Translations under genes and position numbers: made by a program
The notes under the pieces: generated by a model
What the model saw: the letters and a program-made list of their open reading frames with translations, nothing else
Told to the model about the DNA's origin: nothing
The model's database searches: none
Part shown: positions 8,632 through 16,000 of the stretch, piece after piece
Position numbering within the stretch: position 1 is the first letter of the stretch
Layout: every line of letters starts with the position of its first letter
Origin: JAGQNP01 sp038257245
GTDB lineage: Bacteria; Patescibacteriota; Saccharimonadia; Saccharimonadales; JACQNP01
Direction: 5' to 3'
DNA length: 53,168 nt
Assembly (NCBI GenBank): GCA_038257245.1
Contig: JBBSJL010000005.1
Location: 1-53,168 of the forward strand

Positions 8632-9813
8632 GTGGGCAAACATAAAGTAACAATCGTTGGTGGTGGATTTGCCGGTATTAAGGTAGCTCTGGAGTTAGCG
8701 GAGGATAAACGCTTTCATATAACCCTAATTAGCGAGCTAACAACCTTTCGATATTACCCAACCTTATACCGCACGGCCACTGGGGGTAAAAAAATAATAT
8801 CCAATATCCCCCTGACACACGTATTTGCTGGCAAGAATGTACATATTATTAACGATACTGTGCTGTCGATTGATAGAAAAAAACGTGTACTAAAAACCAA
8901 AGTCAACCACAACATCTCTTACGATGGACTCGTGCTAGCACTTGGTGTAAAAACAAACTACTTTGGGATCGAGGGATTAGAACAATTCTCTTTCGGTATA
9001 AAGTCCTTGGAAGATGCCGAGGAACTTAAAGCCCATCTACATAAACAACTTGTTGAAGAATATAGGCCAGACGTAAATTACGTAGTTATTGGTGGCGGGC
9101 CGACAGGCGTGGAGCTCGCGGGTGCATTGCCAGCCTATATAAAACAAATTACTGACAAACACGGTATACCAAAACGTAAAGTCCATGTTGACCTAGTCGA
9201 AGCAGCTCCCAGAATATTGCCCAGGATGCCCAAAGACATATCGCGTATGGTGGCCAGACATTTACGTAAAATTGGGGTAAAGATATACCTAAAAACAGCC
9301 GTGCAAGCCCAGACTGCTGATGCACTAATGGTTCACAACAAACCAATTCGTAGCCATACAGTAATTTGGACGGCTGGGGTTGCTAATCACCCGTTTTTTA
9401 AAGACCAAGGATTCCAGCTTGCTAAGAATACCAAAGTGCGCGTAGATCAGTTCCTGCAAGCCGAACCAGGTATATATGTTATAGGCGATAATGCTGATAC
9501 ACCCTATAGTGGCATGGCCCAAACAGCGCTTTATGACGGTCATTATGTAGCCGATAACCTAAAACGGCTCGCCAATGACGAAGAACCAAAAACATATACT
9601 GCTAAAAAGCCTGTGTACGTAATTCCGGCTGGGCCGATGTACGCCGCTGTTTTATGGGGTAAGTTTAGAGTTTATGGCAAGCTAGGCTGGGTTCTACGTC
9701 GTGCTGCTGACTTTATTGCTTATAATGATTATTTACCTTGGCAAATGGCTGCCCAACTATGGATTGCCGAAGATGACGAGGAAAACTCTTGCCCTAGATG
9801 CGCTAGTGATTAG
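8632..9813 (+). CDS. ndh: type II NADH dehydrogenase (NDH-2)-like flavoprotein
   Basis: This is a single-subunit, non-proton-pumping NADH:quinone oxidoreductase-like protein of the two-dinucleotide-binding flavoprotein fold. The FAD site is GGGFAG (residues 10-15). The second, NAD-binding, Rossmann motif is GGGPTGVELAG near residues 154-164. The second FAD motif is YVIGDNAD in the C-terminal half. The length of 393 residues fits the family. The C-terminus lacks a clear amphipathic membrane helix and ends in a short acidic, Cys-containing tail. The start is GTG 8632. It may be an electron entry point for a minimal respiratory chain, together with the FAD-linked oxidases. Confidence 0.85.
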   Translation: MGKHKVTIVGGGFAGIKVALELAEDKRFHITLISELTTFRYYPTLYRTATGGKKIISNIPLTHVFAGKNVHIINDTVLSIDRKKRVLKTKVNHNISYDGLVLALGVKTNYFGIEGLEQFSFGIKSLEDAEELKAHLHKQLVEEYRPDVNYVVIGGGPTGVELAGALPAYIKQITDKHGIPKRKVHVDLVEAAPRILPRMPKDISRMVARHLRKIGVKIYLKTAVQAQTADALMVHNKPIRSHTVIWTAGVANHPFFKDQGFQLAKNTKVRVDQFLQAEPGIYVIGDNADTPYSGMAQTALYDGHYVADNLKRLANDEEPKTYTAKKPVYVIPAGPMYAAVLWGKFRVYGKLGWVLRRAADFIAYNDYLPWQMAAQLWIAEDDEENSCPRCASD

Positions 9814-9815
9814 AC

Positions 9816-10103
9816 CTAGACTTTTGTTCTAGGCCAGATTATCTTAGCCACCACTCTGTCTGTATCGATTAGACCAAAACTGCGACTGTCGGTACTGTGT
9901 GACTTGTTATCACCAACAACGTATAGTTTGCCGTCTTCGATTTTACTTAGACGCTTAATTTTTTCTTTACCTCTTTGAGTAAAAATTATGACGTTGCCAG
10001 TTTTGAGTGTGTTAAACCACTTCAATCCCCAAACCAAAGTCCCATGTGTTAGTGTAGGCTCCATGCTCTTGCCGTGAATTTTCCTGAGAATTAGTGGCCA
10101 CAT
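9816..10103 (-). CDS. sodX: nickel superoxide dismutase maturation protease (S26 family)
   Basis: This is a 95-residue Ser-Lys protease of the signal peptidase/LexA-like S26 family, with no membrane anchor. The nucleophile is Ser13 in GKSMEPTL, and the general-base Lys is Lys48 or Lys50 in KEKIKRL. The box GDNKSHSTDSR near 64-74 completes the family pattern. The short form next to sodN matches SodX, which removes the short NiSOD propeptide to free the nickel-binding His. It lies 3 bases after sodN on the same strand and ends 2 bases from the convergent NDH-2 gene. A generic S26 peptidase is the alternative, but the neighbour makes SodX likely. Confidence 0.85.
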   Translation of the reverse strand: MWPLILRKIHGKSMEPTLTHGTLVWGLKWFNTLKTGNVIIFTQRGKEKIKRLSKIEDGKLYVVGDNKSHSTDSRSFGLIDTDRVVAKIIWPRTKV

Positions 10104-10106
10104 AAC

Positions 10107-10484
10107 TTATACTTTCTTGGTTTCCCAAAAGATTTTGGCAATTTCATCGATCATGTCTAGTAATTTTTGACCTAATTCTGGGTTGGTTGATTTTTTACAT
10201 TCGCCGGCTTGCTTGGTTGCCTGCCAAAATTTATCGTGAAGATCAGGATATTTTTCCAAGTGAACTGGTTTAAAATAATCAGTCCACAGTACCCATAGAT
10301 GGTGCTTTACTAGCTCAGCACGCTGTTCTTTTATCATAATTGCCCTGATTTTATCTTCTTCATGCAAATCTGTTGAATACTTGTCCATCACAGCCTTTAC
10401 AGATTCGGCTTCAATCCTTGCCTGTGCTGGGTCATAAACCCCACAAGGTAAATCACAATGCGCATATACTGGTTTAATTTTCAT
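10107..10484 (-). CDS. sodN: nickel-containing superoxide dismutase
   Basis: NiSOD converts superoxide into hydrogen peroxide and oxygen. The diagnostic nickel hook HCDLPCGVYDP begins at His9: the His amine and imidazole plus Cys10 and Cys14 bind nickel. Residues 1-8 are the propeptide that SodX would remove. The rest is the expected helical bundle, and the total of 125 residues fits. A strong AAGGAGG precedes the ATG, and a promoter lies at 10500-10528. It forms a two-gene operon with sodX. NiSOD is patchily distributed (actinobacteria, cyanobacteria, some Patescibacteria), so transfer is plausible but not shown. Confidence 0.96.
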   Translation of the reverse strand: MKIKPVYAHCDLPCGVYDPAQARIEAESVKAVMDKYSTDLHEEDKIRAIMIKEQRAELVKHHLWVLWTDYFKPVHLEKYPDLHDKFWQATKQAGECKKSTNPELGQKLLDMIDEIAKIFWETKKV

Positions 10485-10499
10485 AATTCCTCCTTACTA

Positions 10500-10528
10500 A
10501 TACTAACTTCCTCACATCTTAATGTAAA
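10500..10528 (-). promoter_or_regulatory. promoter for sodN-sodX
   Basis: TTTACA (10523-10528) and TAGTAT (10500-10505) are separated by 17 bases on the minus strand, in the short gap after the upstream gene. The start codon is 15 bases past the -10, with AAGGAGG between. Confidence 0.55.
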
Positions 10529-10532
10529 CGAT

Positions 10533-11390
10533 CTAATCCTCATCACCTACGATAAGCTCGTCAATAAATAACCTAGCGAACTCTTGCATTCTTTCTCTAA
10601 CATTTAACCTTGGCTTAAACCCAACGAATCTTTGAATAATATCCTGTTTATCTAATGGCATTATGGCGCGATATGTACCGTTACGTGCTGTTGGGTAGTT
10701 TTTTCTAATCCCCTCCGTTATCCAACTTGCTCTGGCGACACTATCAGTAACCTTTCGTGCAAGTAAATCTTCCTTAAGAAGGATCAGCCCTATGCCCCCT
10801 ATAAAGCTTAAATGGTCTGAAGCTATACTTTGTTCATTGCTCTCAGACACTGCTGCATATTCATTAAAAAGTTCTCGGCTAAAAGAGTACTGTGCTTTAT
10901 AGCAATGCGCCTGACCATTCCAGTCCCTTATATAGCCATCGTACATTTGTTGCATTGTGTAGCTATTTGCAGCTACGTCAGCAGTTAGTTCAAAGAATAT
11001 CCAATCTAATGCCAAAGCGTCAACATCAATGCGTTCGCCATTTATATCTTCTGTGATTTCTTGGCTCTTAAGTACGGTTTCTAACGTTTGCGAGTATGTG
11101 GATAATTGTTGGCCACTCATTACGGCTACTCTTCGCCACTGAGGAACTCCATCAAAATTTATTTTTTTTACATCAAGGTACGCTGTCCCTCGATCGTGTT
11201 CACCTACTCGCGGAATTACAATATCAATATCGTTAAGATGTTTTGCCATAATGGCAGTGAATTCAGGAGCCAATCCTAAAGTATCGTACGATCTTAAGAC
11301 GTCTGGATTCATAGATCTAAGATACTCAGCACCGATTCGAAGTGGATCATATTCAAGTCCCGTCCCTATATCCATAGGCCCTTGAGTCAT
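10533..11390 (-). CDS. hypothetical protein after trmD
   Basis: I do not recognise this soluble 285-residue protein. It has no signal peptide or membrane helix and appears mixed alpha/beta with a helical C-terminal half. It is rich in Asp, Glu and Arg, with a stretch IVIPRVGEHDRGTAYLDV near residues 56-73. The ATG at 11390 is 6 bases after the trmD stop, with AAGGGG overlapping the trmD end. Co-transcription with trmD is therefore likely. No function is offered. Confidence 0.75.
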   Translation of the reverse strand: MTQGPMDIGTGLEYDPLRIGAEYLRSMNPDVLRSYDTLGLAPEFTAIMAKHLNDIDIVIPRVGEHDRGTAYLDVKKINFDGVPQWRRVAVMSGQQLSTYSQTLETVLKSQEITEDINGERIDVDALALDWIFFELTADVAANSYTMQQMYDGYIRDWNGQAHCYKAQYSFSRELFNEYAAVSESNEQSIASDHLSFIGGIGLILLKEDLLARKVTDSVARASWITEGIRKNYPTARNGTYRAIMPLDKQDIIQRFVGFKPRLNVRERMQEFARLFIDELIVGDED

Positions 11391-11396
11391 TGCAAA

Positions 11397-12032
11397 TTAC
11401 CCCTTACGCCATTTTTCAATTTCGGCATGATGCCCACTTAGCAATACGTCTGGGACAACTTTGCCCCGATATTCTTCTGGGCGAGTGTATTGTGGGTGCT
11501 CAATAGCCTTATCATCATCCTGGAACGATTCTTTCTCTGCACTGGTCTCTCCACCCAATACACCTGGTAAAAGCCTCACAACGCTATCAATTATCGTCAT
11601 AGCAGGAATTTCACCACCAGTCAGCACATAGTTGCCTATGCATATCTGTTCGTCAACATGATCTGTAATACGCTCATCATAACCCTCGTATCTAGGACAA
11701 AAAATTATCAAATCCTGGGCTGCTGCTGCAAGATTTTTAGCGTCTGACTGCTTATATAGCTTTCCTCTGGGGGTTGGCAATATTACTTTTGCGTTTGGAG
11801 ACTGTTTTTTAGCATACTCAATTGCTTCTATAGCAGGACCAACCATCAAAACCATACCATCGCCCCCACCATAAGGTGTGTCGTCAACTTGTTTGCGTGG
11901 CCCTACCCCAAAATCTCGCAGATTGACATATTCAAATTCGACAGCTTTAACCTCTTGAGCCTTCCAAAGCATACTAGCGTTGAGTACTCCTTCGAACATC
12001 TCTGGGAACAAACTAATAATTTGAATTTTCAT
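11397..12032 (-). CDS. trmD: tRNA (guanine37-N1)-methyltransferase
   Basis: TrmD methylates G37 of tRNAs with a G36-G37 sequence, using S-adenosylmethionine, and prevents frameshifting. The SPOUT trefoil-knot signature is clear: CPRYEGYDERI, then GNYVLTGGEIPAM and RLLPGVLGGETSAEKES. MKIQIISLFPEMF is the standard start. At 211 residues it is shorter than the usual 230-250, mostly at the C-terminus. A near-perfect -10 (TGGTATAAT) lies 8 bases before the ATG, so the mRNA is probably leaderless. Confidence 0.96.
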   Translation of the reverse strand: MKIQIISLFPEMFEGVLNASMLWKAQEVKAVEFEYVNLRDFGVGPRKQVDDTPYGGGDGMVLMVGPAIEAIEYAKKQSPNAKVILPTPRGKLYKQSDAKNLAAAAQDLIIFCPRYEGYDERITDHVDEQICIGNYVLTGGEIPAMTIIDSVVRLLPGVLGGETSAEKESFQDDDKAIEHPQYTRPEEYRGKVVPDVLLSGHHAEIEKWRKG

Positions 12033-12040
12033 TAAATAAT

Positions 12041-12069
12041 ATTATACCACAAATTAAATAACCCCGAAA
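12041..12069 (-). promoter_or_regulatory. extended -10 promoter of trmD
   Basis: The -10 TATAAT (12041-12046) is preceded by TG plus one base. A weak -35 TTTCGG (12064-12069) lies at 17-base spacing inside the khpA terminator hairpin. Only 8 bases separate the -10 from the trmD ATG, so the RNA would start at or next to the codon. Confidence 0.65.
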
Positions 12070-12077
12070 GTGGGGTT
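12060..12077 (-). terminator. hairpin terminator between khpA and trmD
   Basis: AACCCC and GGGGTT pair around a 6-base loop. On the minus strand a T-rich but interrupted tract follows, so termination may be partial. It lies about 110 bases after khpA, and its descending arm overlaps the trmD -35. Confidence 0.6.
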
Positions 12078-12186
12078 GATTTAATCACATAAAGCTCCCA
12101 ACCATGTTTTTTGCACGATTGGCTCGCAGAGCTATTGTTTTTGTTTTATTCGCTGCCTAGGTATCAGCCGAAGAACGTAAGCATTA

Positions 12187-12588
12187 CTATATATCTAGAT
12201 CGTCTAGATCGTCAAGTTCTTTTCTAGTTTTACTGACTACGTCGCTTTCCTCAGCTGTGGATACTTCTTCGGCACTTTCTGAGGAATCCTCTTGAGGCGA
12301 CTCAGTTCTCTCTGTTCTAGGTGGCCTAGACTCACCGTCTCCGGTATCCACAATCTTTAGGTTATATCTGGCGTCATTCTTTGTACCAAGCGCTCGTAGT
12401 AGGGTCCTAAGGCTCTGAGCGGTTGCTCCGCGCTTACCGATAACACGTCCAAGGTCTTCTGGGTCCACTGTAAGTTCCAGTAGAACTCCCTTTTCATCTA
12501 CACTCCGTGCAACACTTACAGCGTCCGGATTTCCAACCAATGATTTTACAATAAATTCTACAAACTGTTGGTCAATAGTACTACTCAT
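12187..12588 (-). CDS. khpA: KH-domain RNA-binding protein with acidic tail
   Basis: This is a small single-KH RNA-binding protein of the YlqC/KhpA type, usually found between rpsP and trmD as here. The GxxG loop is GKRG at residues 51-54, within VIGKRGATAQSLRTLL. Residues 1-80 form the KH domain. The remaining ~50 residues are a low-complexity acidic tail rich in Glu, Ser and Asp that ordinary KhpA lacks. KhpA-type proteins bind many RNAs and affect cell length in some Gram-positives; the role here is inferred. A -10-like TATAAT follows the rpsP terminator upstream. Confidence 0.9.
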   Translation of the reverse strand: MSSTIDQQFVEFIVKSLVGNPDAVSVARSVDEKGVLLELTVDPEDLGRVIGKRGATAQSLRTLLRALGTKNDARYNLKIVDTGDGESRPPRTERTESPQEDSSESAEEVSTAEESDVVSKTRKELDDLDDLDI

Positions 12589-12631
12589 GTTCTGTCTCTC
12601 CCATAATTACTGTTTACGATCTAATTATAGC

Positions 12632-12662
12632 AAAATTACCGCGACGAATCGCAGTAATTTTT
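12632..12662 (-). terminator. terminator between rpsP and khpA
   Basis: A long hairpin pairs AAATTAC with GTAATTT and, inside, CGCGA with TCGC(A), around a CGAA tetraloop. On the minus strand it is followed by TTTT. It may give partial termination after rpsP. Confidence 0.6.
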
Positions 12663-12688
12663 ACCTTCTAGCTCTTGCTTATTACTAC

Positions 12689-13216
12689 CTAAGCTTTTTC
12701 TTCTTTAGCTTCTGGCTCTTCTTTTGCTGTTTCAGCTGGTGCTTCTTCAACTTCTGTTACCTCTGGCTTTTCTTCAGTCGGTTCTGAAGCTGATTCCTCA
12801 GTTTTGGCGTCTGTGGTAGGAGTATCTTCTGTTGCAACAACCTCATCATCAGGTTCGGCTGCTGGCTCTTCTACTGGAGATTCTACTGGTGCTTTTTCTT
12901 CTGCTGGTCGGTTCTTACGTAGTTTTTCAGTACTACGAGTAGTTTTAGCCTTTGTTGTTGGATCTTTCACCCAACTTGGCAAAGCCACTTTTTCTGCTTT
13001 TAGCAGCCTAATGACTCTATCTGATGGCTGTGCACCATTTTTTAGATAGAGTTCTGTTTTTTCTTTGTTCAATGTTGTTTGTTTTGTGTGTGGATCATAA
13101 CTCCCCAAAGCCGCCACAACACGACCACTGGTAGGGGTCCGACGTGAGTCTTGAACGACTACGCGGAATTGAGCGTGACCTTTACGGCCAGTTCGCTGCA
13201 TGCGGATTACTAACAT
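12689..13216 (-). CDS. rpsP: 30S ribosomal protein S16 with long acidic C-terminal extension
   Basis: Residues 1-85 are a standard S16 that binds 16S rRNA in the 5' domain: MLVIRMQRTGRKGHAQFRVV, then LGSYDPHTKQ, and AQPSDRVIRLLK. Usual S16 is about 80-90 residues. Here 90 more follow, almost all Glu, Ala, Pro, Thr and Lys. The tail resembles the acidic extension on the neighbouring KhpA. The order rpsP, khpA, trmD is the conserved bacterial one. The tail is probably disordered. Confidence 0.96.
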   Translation of the reverse strand: MLVIRMQRTGRKGHAQFRVVVQDSRRTPTSGRVVAALGSYDPHTKQTTLNKEKTELYLKNGAQPSDRVIRLLKAEKVALPSWVKDPTTKAKTTRSTEKLRKNRPAEEKAPVESPVEEPAAEPDDEVVATEDTPTTDAKTEESASEPTEEKPEVTEVEEAPAETAKEEPEAKEEKA

Positions 13217-13290
13217 CCTCTTCTTCCCTTCTTTACAATTATTAAAGTAACTTGAGTATTCTACAGATTATCACCTCTGTTGTCAAATTG

Positions 13291-13989
13291 TTATTTTTGA
13301 TATTTTTTAAGAGCTATCTCTGCGGCAGAAACTTGAGCCATCTGCTTGCTTGGGCCTTGGCCTTTACCTTTAAGTTTACCGTCTACATAGGCGCCAACTG
13401 TAAACAGTTTTTCGTGGTCCGGTCCTTCTTCACTTAAAACCTTATATTGAGGAGTAAAGCCGGCTTTACTCTGTACTACTTCCTGAAGACTAGATTTAGG
13501 GTCTTGCCATGAGCCAGTTTCTAAAATCTCATCAAATGTCACTAAAAGACTTTCGGTAATAAATTGCTTTGCGGCATCATAGCCTTGATCAATGTAAATC
13601 GCCCCTATAACAGATTCGAATGAGTTAGCAAGAATCTGTGCCCGTGCTCTAGGCGTACCTCTGCGCTCACCACGACTAAGTCTTAATAATGGCTCAAACT
13701 CGTAACGCTCGGCTGCAGCGCCAATACTTTCGGTACGTACCAAAGCACTCCGCCAGTTAGTTAAAATTCCCTCGGGGTCATTAAAGTTAGTATATAGATG
13801 CTGTGTTACGACAAGTTCTAATACGGCGTCGCCAAGAAATTCAAGCCTTTCGTTGTGTTCTTTGGCAGTTTTTTTATGTTCATTTACATATGACCTATGG
13901 GTAAATGCGGTCACAAGTAGCTGAATATCATCGAATTCAACCTTTAATTTATCGCTCGCGAATTGTTTGTACTGACTATAGTCCTGCAT
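13291..13989 (-). CDS. rnc: ribonuclease III
   Basis: RNase III cleaves double-stranded RNA, including rRNA precursors. The catalytic signature ERLEFLGDAVLE lies near residues 47-58, with a second acidic site (SFESVIGAIYIDQGY). The double-stranded-RNA-binding domain covers about 160-230 (KSSLQEVVQ, then SKQMAQVSAAEIALKK). The length of 232 residues is typical. Its start overlaps the NUDIX gene end by 14 bases, so translation is probably coupled. Confidence 0.97.
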   Translation of the reverse strand: MQDYSQYKQFASDKLKVEFDDIQLLVTAFTHRSYVNEHKKTAKEHNERLEFLGDAVLELVVTQHLYTNFNDPEGILTNWRSALVRTESIGAAAERYEFEPLLRLSRGERRGTPRARAQILANSFESVIGAIYIDQGYDAAKQFITESLLVTFDEILETGSWQDPKSSLQEVVQSKAGFTPQYKVLSEEGPDHEKLFTVGAYVDGKLKGKGQGPSKQMAQVSAAEIALKKYQK

Positions 13990-14473
13990 CTCTGATTTTT
14001 TTCATTCCTAGTAATATAATCTTACCAATATCTTCGTACTCTATCTTGTCCAGTGCATCTGTTGTCGTAAACCATTTTATGCCATTCATCCACTCTTCCG
14101 GTTTTAGCTTATTAGTATCTCCCAATGCTTGAACCAGGAATATGTCTGTGGTCATTAATACCAAACTAGAAACTCGGCGATAACGGAAGTTAATTTTTCC
14201 CAACCAACTCATAACCTTCATCTCTTGCAACCCTGTTTCTTCACGAATTTCACGCTCGGCAGTTTCTCGTGCTGTTTCGCCCTCTTCTATGTGACCTTTC
14301 GGAATAGTCCAGCGGTTTTTAGCGTCTTGAATCAATAATATTTCTAACTGTTTTTTTTCATTACGTCGAAAAATAACCCCGCCTGCAGTCGGTTCACGTA
14401 CAACTTCGTTAATAGCTGGTCGTCGTTTATTGACCAGTTTCTTGAAACCTTGTATTGGTTTAGGCCTTTTCAT
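13976..14473 (-). CDS. NUDIX hydrolase
   Basis: This NUDIX-fold hydrolase splits nucleoside diphosphates linked to another moiety. The NUDIX box begins GHIEEGETARETAEREI and continues REETGL, with all consensus Gly, Glu and Arg residues. Its basic N-terminus and place between nusB and rnc hint at a role near RNA metabolism, such as cap or nucleotide clean-up, but the substrate cannot be predicted. It overlaps both nusB (14 bases) and rnc (14 bases). Length is 165 residues. Confidence 0.88.
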   Translation of the reverse strand: MKRPKPIQGFKKLVNKRRPAINEVVREPTAGGVIFRRNEKKQLEILLIQDAKNRWTIPKGHIEEGETARETAEREIREETGLQEMKVMSWLGKINFRYRRVSSLVLMTTDIFLVQALGDTNKLKPEEWMNGIKWFTTTDALDKIEYEDIGKIILLGMKKIRDAGL

Positions 14474-14975
14474 CGCTGTCTTTCACTTTCTTTGGCTTGG
14501 TCTTAGGCTTTGGCTTTGGCTTTGCTTTAGGCTTGGTTTTTTTGCTACTTTCTTCTTGATTTCGTAACACCGTACCTAATACGCCATTAATAAATTTACT
14601 GGAATTTTCGCCACCAAACGACTTGGCTAGCTCTACTGCTTCGTTAATGACAACTTTAGGTGGAACGTCTTTGCGATACATAAGCTCATACGTGCCCATG
14701 CGCAACACAATCCTATCCATCCTAGCAATACTAGCAATTGGCCAGTCTGGCGCCACAGGCTGCAATACGTCATCCAGTTCCTGTTGTTTATCATTAATAC
14801 CGGTGACGATATCTTTAATAAACTGCTCATCATCAACCATCTCTCTGTAGCGTAGGATATTGCGAGATAATACCGCACTCATATCAAACTCTTTATCTTG
14901 ACACTCCAGACGAAAATCCTGCTCATACAAGCTTTGGAGTGCTATGATGCGACCGAGATGACGGTTTGATGCCAT
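14460..14975 (-). CDS. nusB: transcription antitermination factor NusB
   Basis: NusB binds boxA RNA with S10 and promotes rRNA antitermination. The all-helical NusB fold is recognisable: the N-terminal ALQSLYEQDF, the central LDDVLQPVAPDWPIASIARMD, and the C-terminal VVINEAVELAKSFGGENSSKFINGVLG. A Lys/Pro repeat tail of about 25 residues (KPKAKPKPKPK) is an addition. It follows rpmF and precedes the NUDIX gene and rnc in one operon. Confidence 0.95.
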   Translation of the reverse strand: MASNRHLGRIIALQSLYEQDFRLECQDKEFDMSAVLSRNILRYREMVDDEQFIKDIVTGINDKQQELDDVLQPVAPDWPIASIARMDRIVLRMGTYELMYRKDVPPKVVINEAVELAKSFGGENSSKFINGVLGTVLRNQEESSKKTKPKAKPKPKPKTKPKKVKDSDEKA

Positions 14976-15029
14976 GTTGTTAATCCTCTACTGCTTACTT
15001 ATCAGTATACGACAAATAAGCAAACTTTA

Positions 15030-15173
15030 TCAGGCTTTTTTGCCAGATTCGCGGCGTGTAGTATATGCCTTAACCGGTGACTTGGCATTTACAGCACGAG
15101 CCAATTTAACTACTAAGTGACTCCGGCGATTTCCGGTACGTCTGGGGGTAGTTCGTTTCTTGGGTTTTCCCAT
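15030..15173 (-). CDS. rpmF: 50S ribosomal protein L32
   Basis: This 47-residue basic protein begins MGKPKKRTTPRRTGNRRSH, matching the L32 N-terminus (P-K-R-K-T-S and later RRSH). L32 sits in the large subunit near the exit side. The zinc-binding Cys residues of some L32 proteins are absent. The ATG at 15173 has AAAGGAG upstream, and a strong promoter lies at 15220-15248. It heads the operon rpmF-nusB-NUDIX-rnc. Confidence 0.93.
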   Translation of the reverse strand: MGKPKKRTTPRRTGNRRSHLVVKLARAVNAKSPVKAYTTRRESGKKA

Positions 15174-15219
15174 ATTAAATCAGCGCTCCTTTGGCCGTTA
15201 CCTAATAAACTTGGTTGCA

Positions 15220-15248
15220 ATTATACCCTATCACTGGTGGTAAATCAA
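15220..15248 (-). promoter_or_regulatory. promoter of rpmF-nusB-NUDIX-rnc
   Basis: TTGATT (15243-15248) and TATAAT (15220-15225) are spaced by 17 bases on the minus strand. It is back to back with the plus-strand promoter at 15267-15295. Confidence 0.8.
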
Positions 15249-15266
15249 TAAACATAACTTTAGCTA

Positions 15267-15295
15267 TTGACTTTTTTATGCATTAGCGGTATAAT
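15267..15295 (+). promoter_or_regulatory. near-consensus promoter, leaderless layout
   Basis: TTGACT (15267-15272) and TATAAT (15290-15295) are separated by 17 bases. The ATG at 15305 is only 9 bases past the -10, so the RNA would begin at or just before the start codon. Confidence 0.85.
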
Positions 15296-15304
15296 CTTAC
15301 CATT

Positions 15305-15994
15305 ATGTTAGGATTTGGACGTAAAAATAATGTTATTGGTCTATTCGACCACTCCTCAATGCCTGAAGTAAATATGCGCGAGGCAACTGTTTTAGATTTA
15401 GTACCGAAATTACAAGCCCCAAGATCTCAAGCTTTTTGGGATAAATTAGATATCTTAGGCGTATTAGTTTCCTCAACTTCAACAGTGCAGGTTCGAAACG
15501 CAGGAGAAACTGCTAAAGGCACTAGGATCAACTATTCTCGCCGTCGTGCAATTACAGGAGGAGCTACAGCATTGTTTGGAGCAGCTGCTATTGGTTTGGC
15601 TAGTATAGCTGCGGGCTCACATGACACGACTACACCCGATAAAAGTTACCTAGAGCTTCCTTTGGTTGATGGCAGCGAGACAACACACGACCGAGTAACT
15701 CAAGTCAGCCCAACAGTATTTTACGAAGAAGCCGGTAATGTTATTTGTAGCTTTAGTGGTGTCCAAGCTCAACCCGTAGAGATCGGAATGGCAGGCTCTC
15801 AGGTAATCAAACATGTAAAAGGAATAAATGAACCCTTAACCTACGGCAACTGTTATGACTCAACTATTGAATACGTTGACCAAATAAATGCAAACGACTA
15901 CATGCTGGAACCTCACGATCCAAATACATATGATGGCACAATGCCTGGTGTCATGCAGTACCCTCAAACAGTCACAATATCACCCGTCCAATAA
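15305..15994 (+). CDS. hypothetical protein with internal Tat-like motif
   Basis: I do not recognise this family. About 75 soluble residues are followed by SRRRAIT (78-84) and a hydrophobic Ala/Gly-rich stretch to about 103, then about 125 residues rich in Thr, Asp and Pro with two Cys. The middle resembles a twin-arginine (Tat) signal or a type II membrane anchor with the N-terminus inside. The start at ATG 15305 is set by a near-consensus promoter 9 bases upstream, so the N-terminal domain is real and the Tat-like motif is truly internal. It is divergent from rpmF and convergent with leuS. Confidence 0.75.
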   Translation: MLGFGRKNNVIGLFDHSSMPEVNMREATVLDLVPKLQAPRSQAFWDKLDILGVLVSSTSTVQVRNAGETAKGTRINYSRRRAITGGATALFGAAAIGLASIAAGSHDTTTPDKSYLELPLVDGSETTHDRVTQVSPTVFYEEAGNVICSFSGVQAQPVEIGMAGSQVIKHVKGINEPLTYGNCYDSTIEYVDQINANDYMLEPHDPNTYDGTMPGVMQYPQTVTISPVQ

Positions 15995-16000
15995 AAGCTG

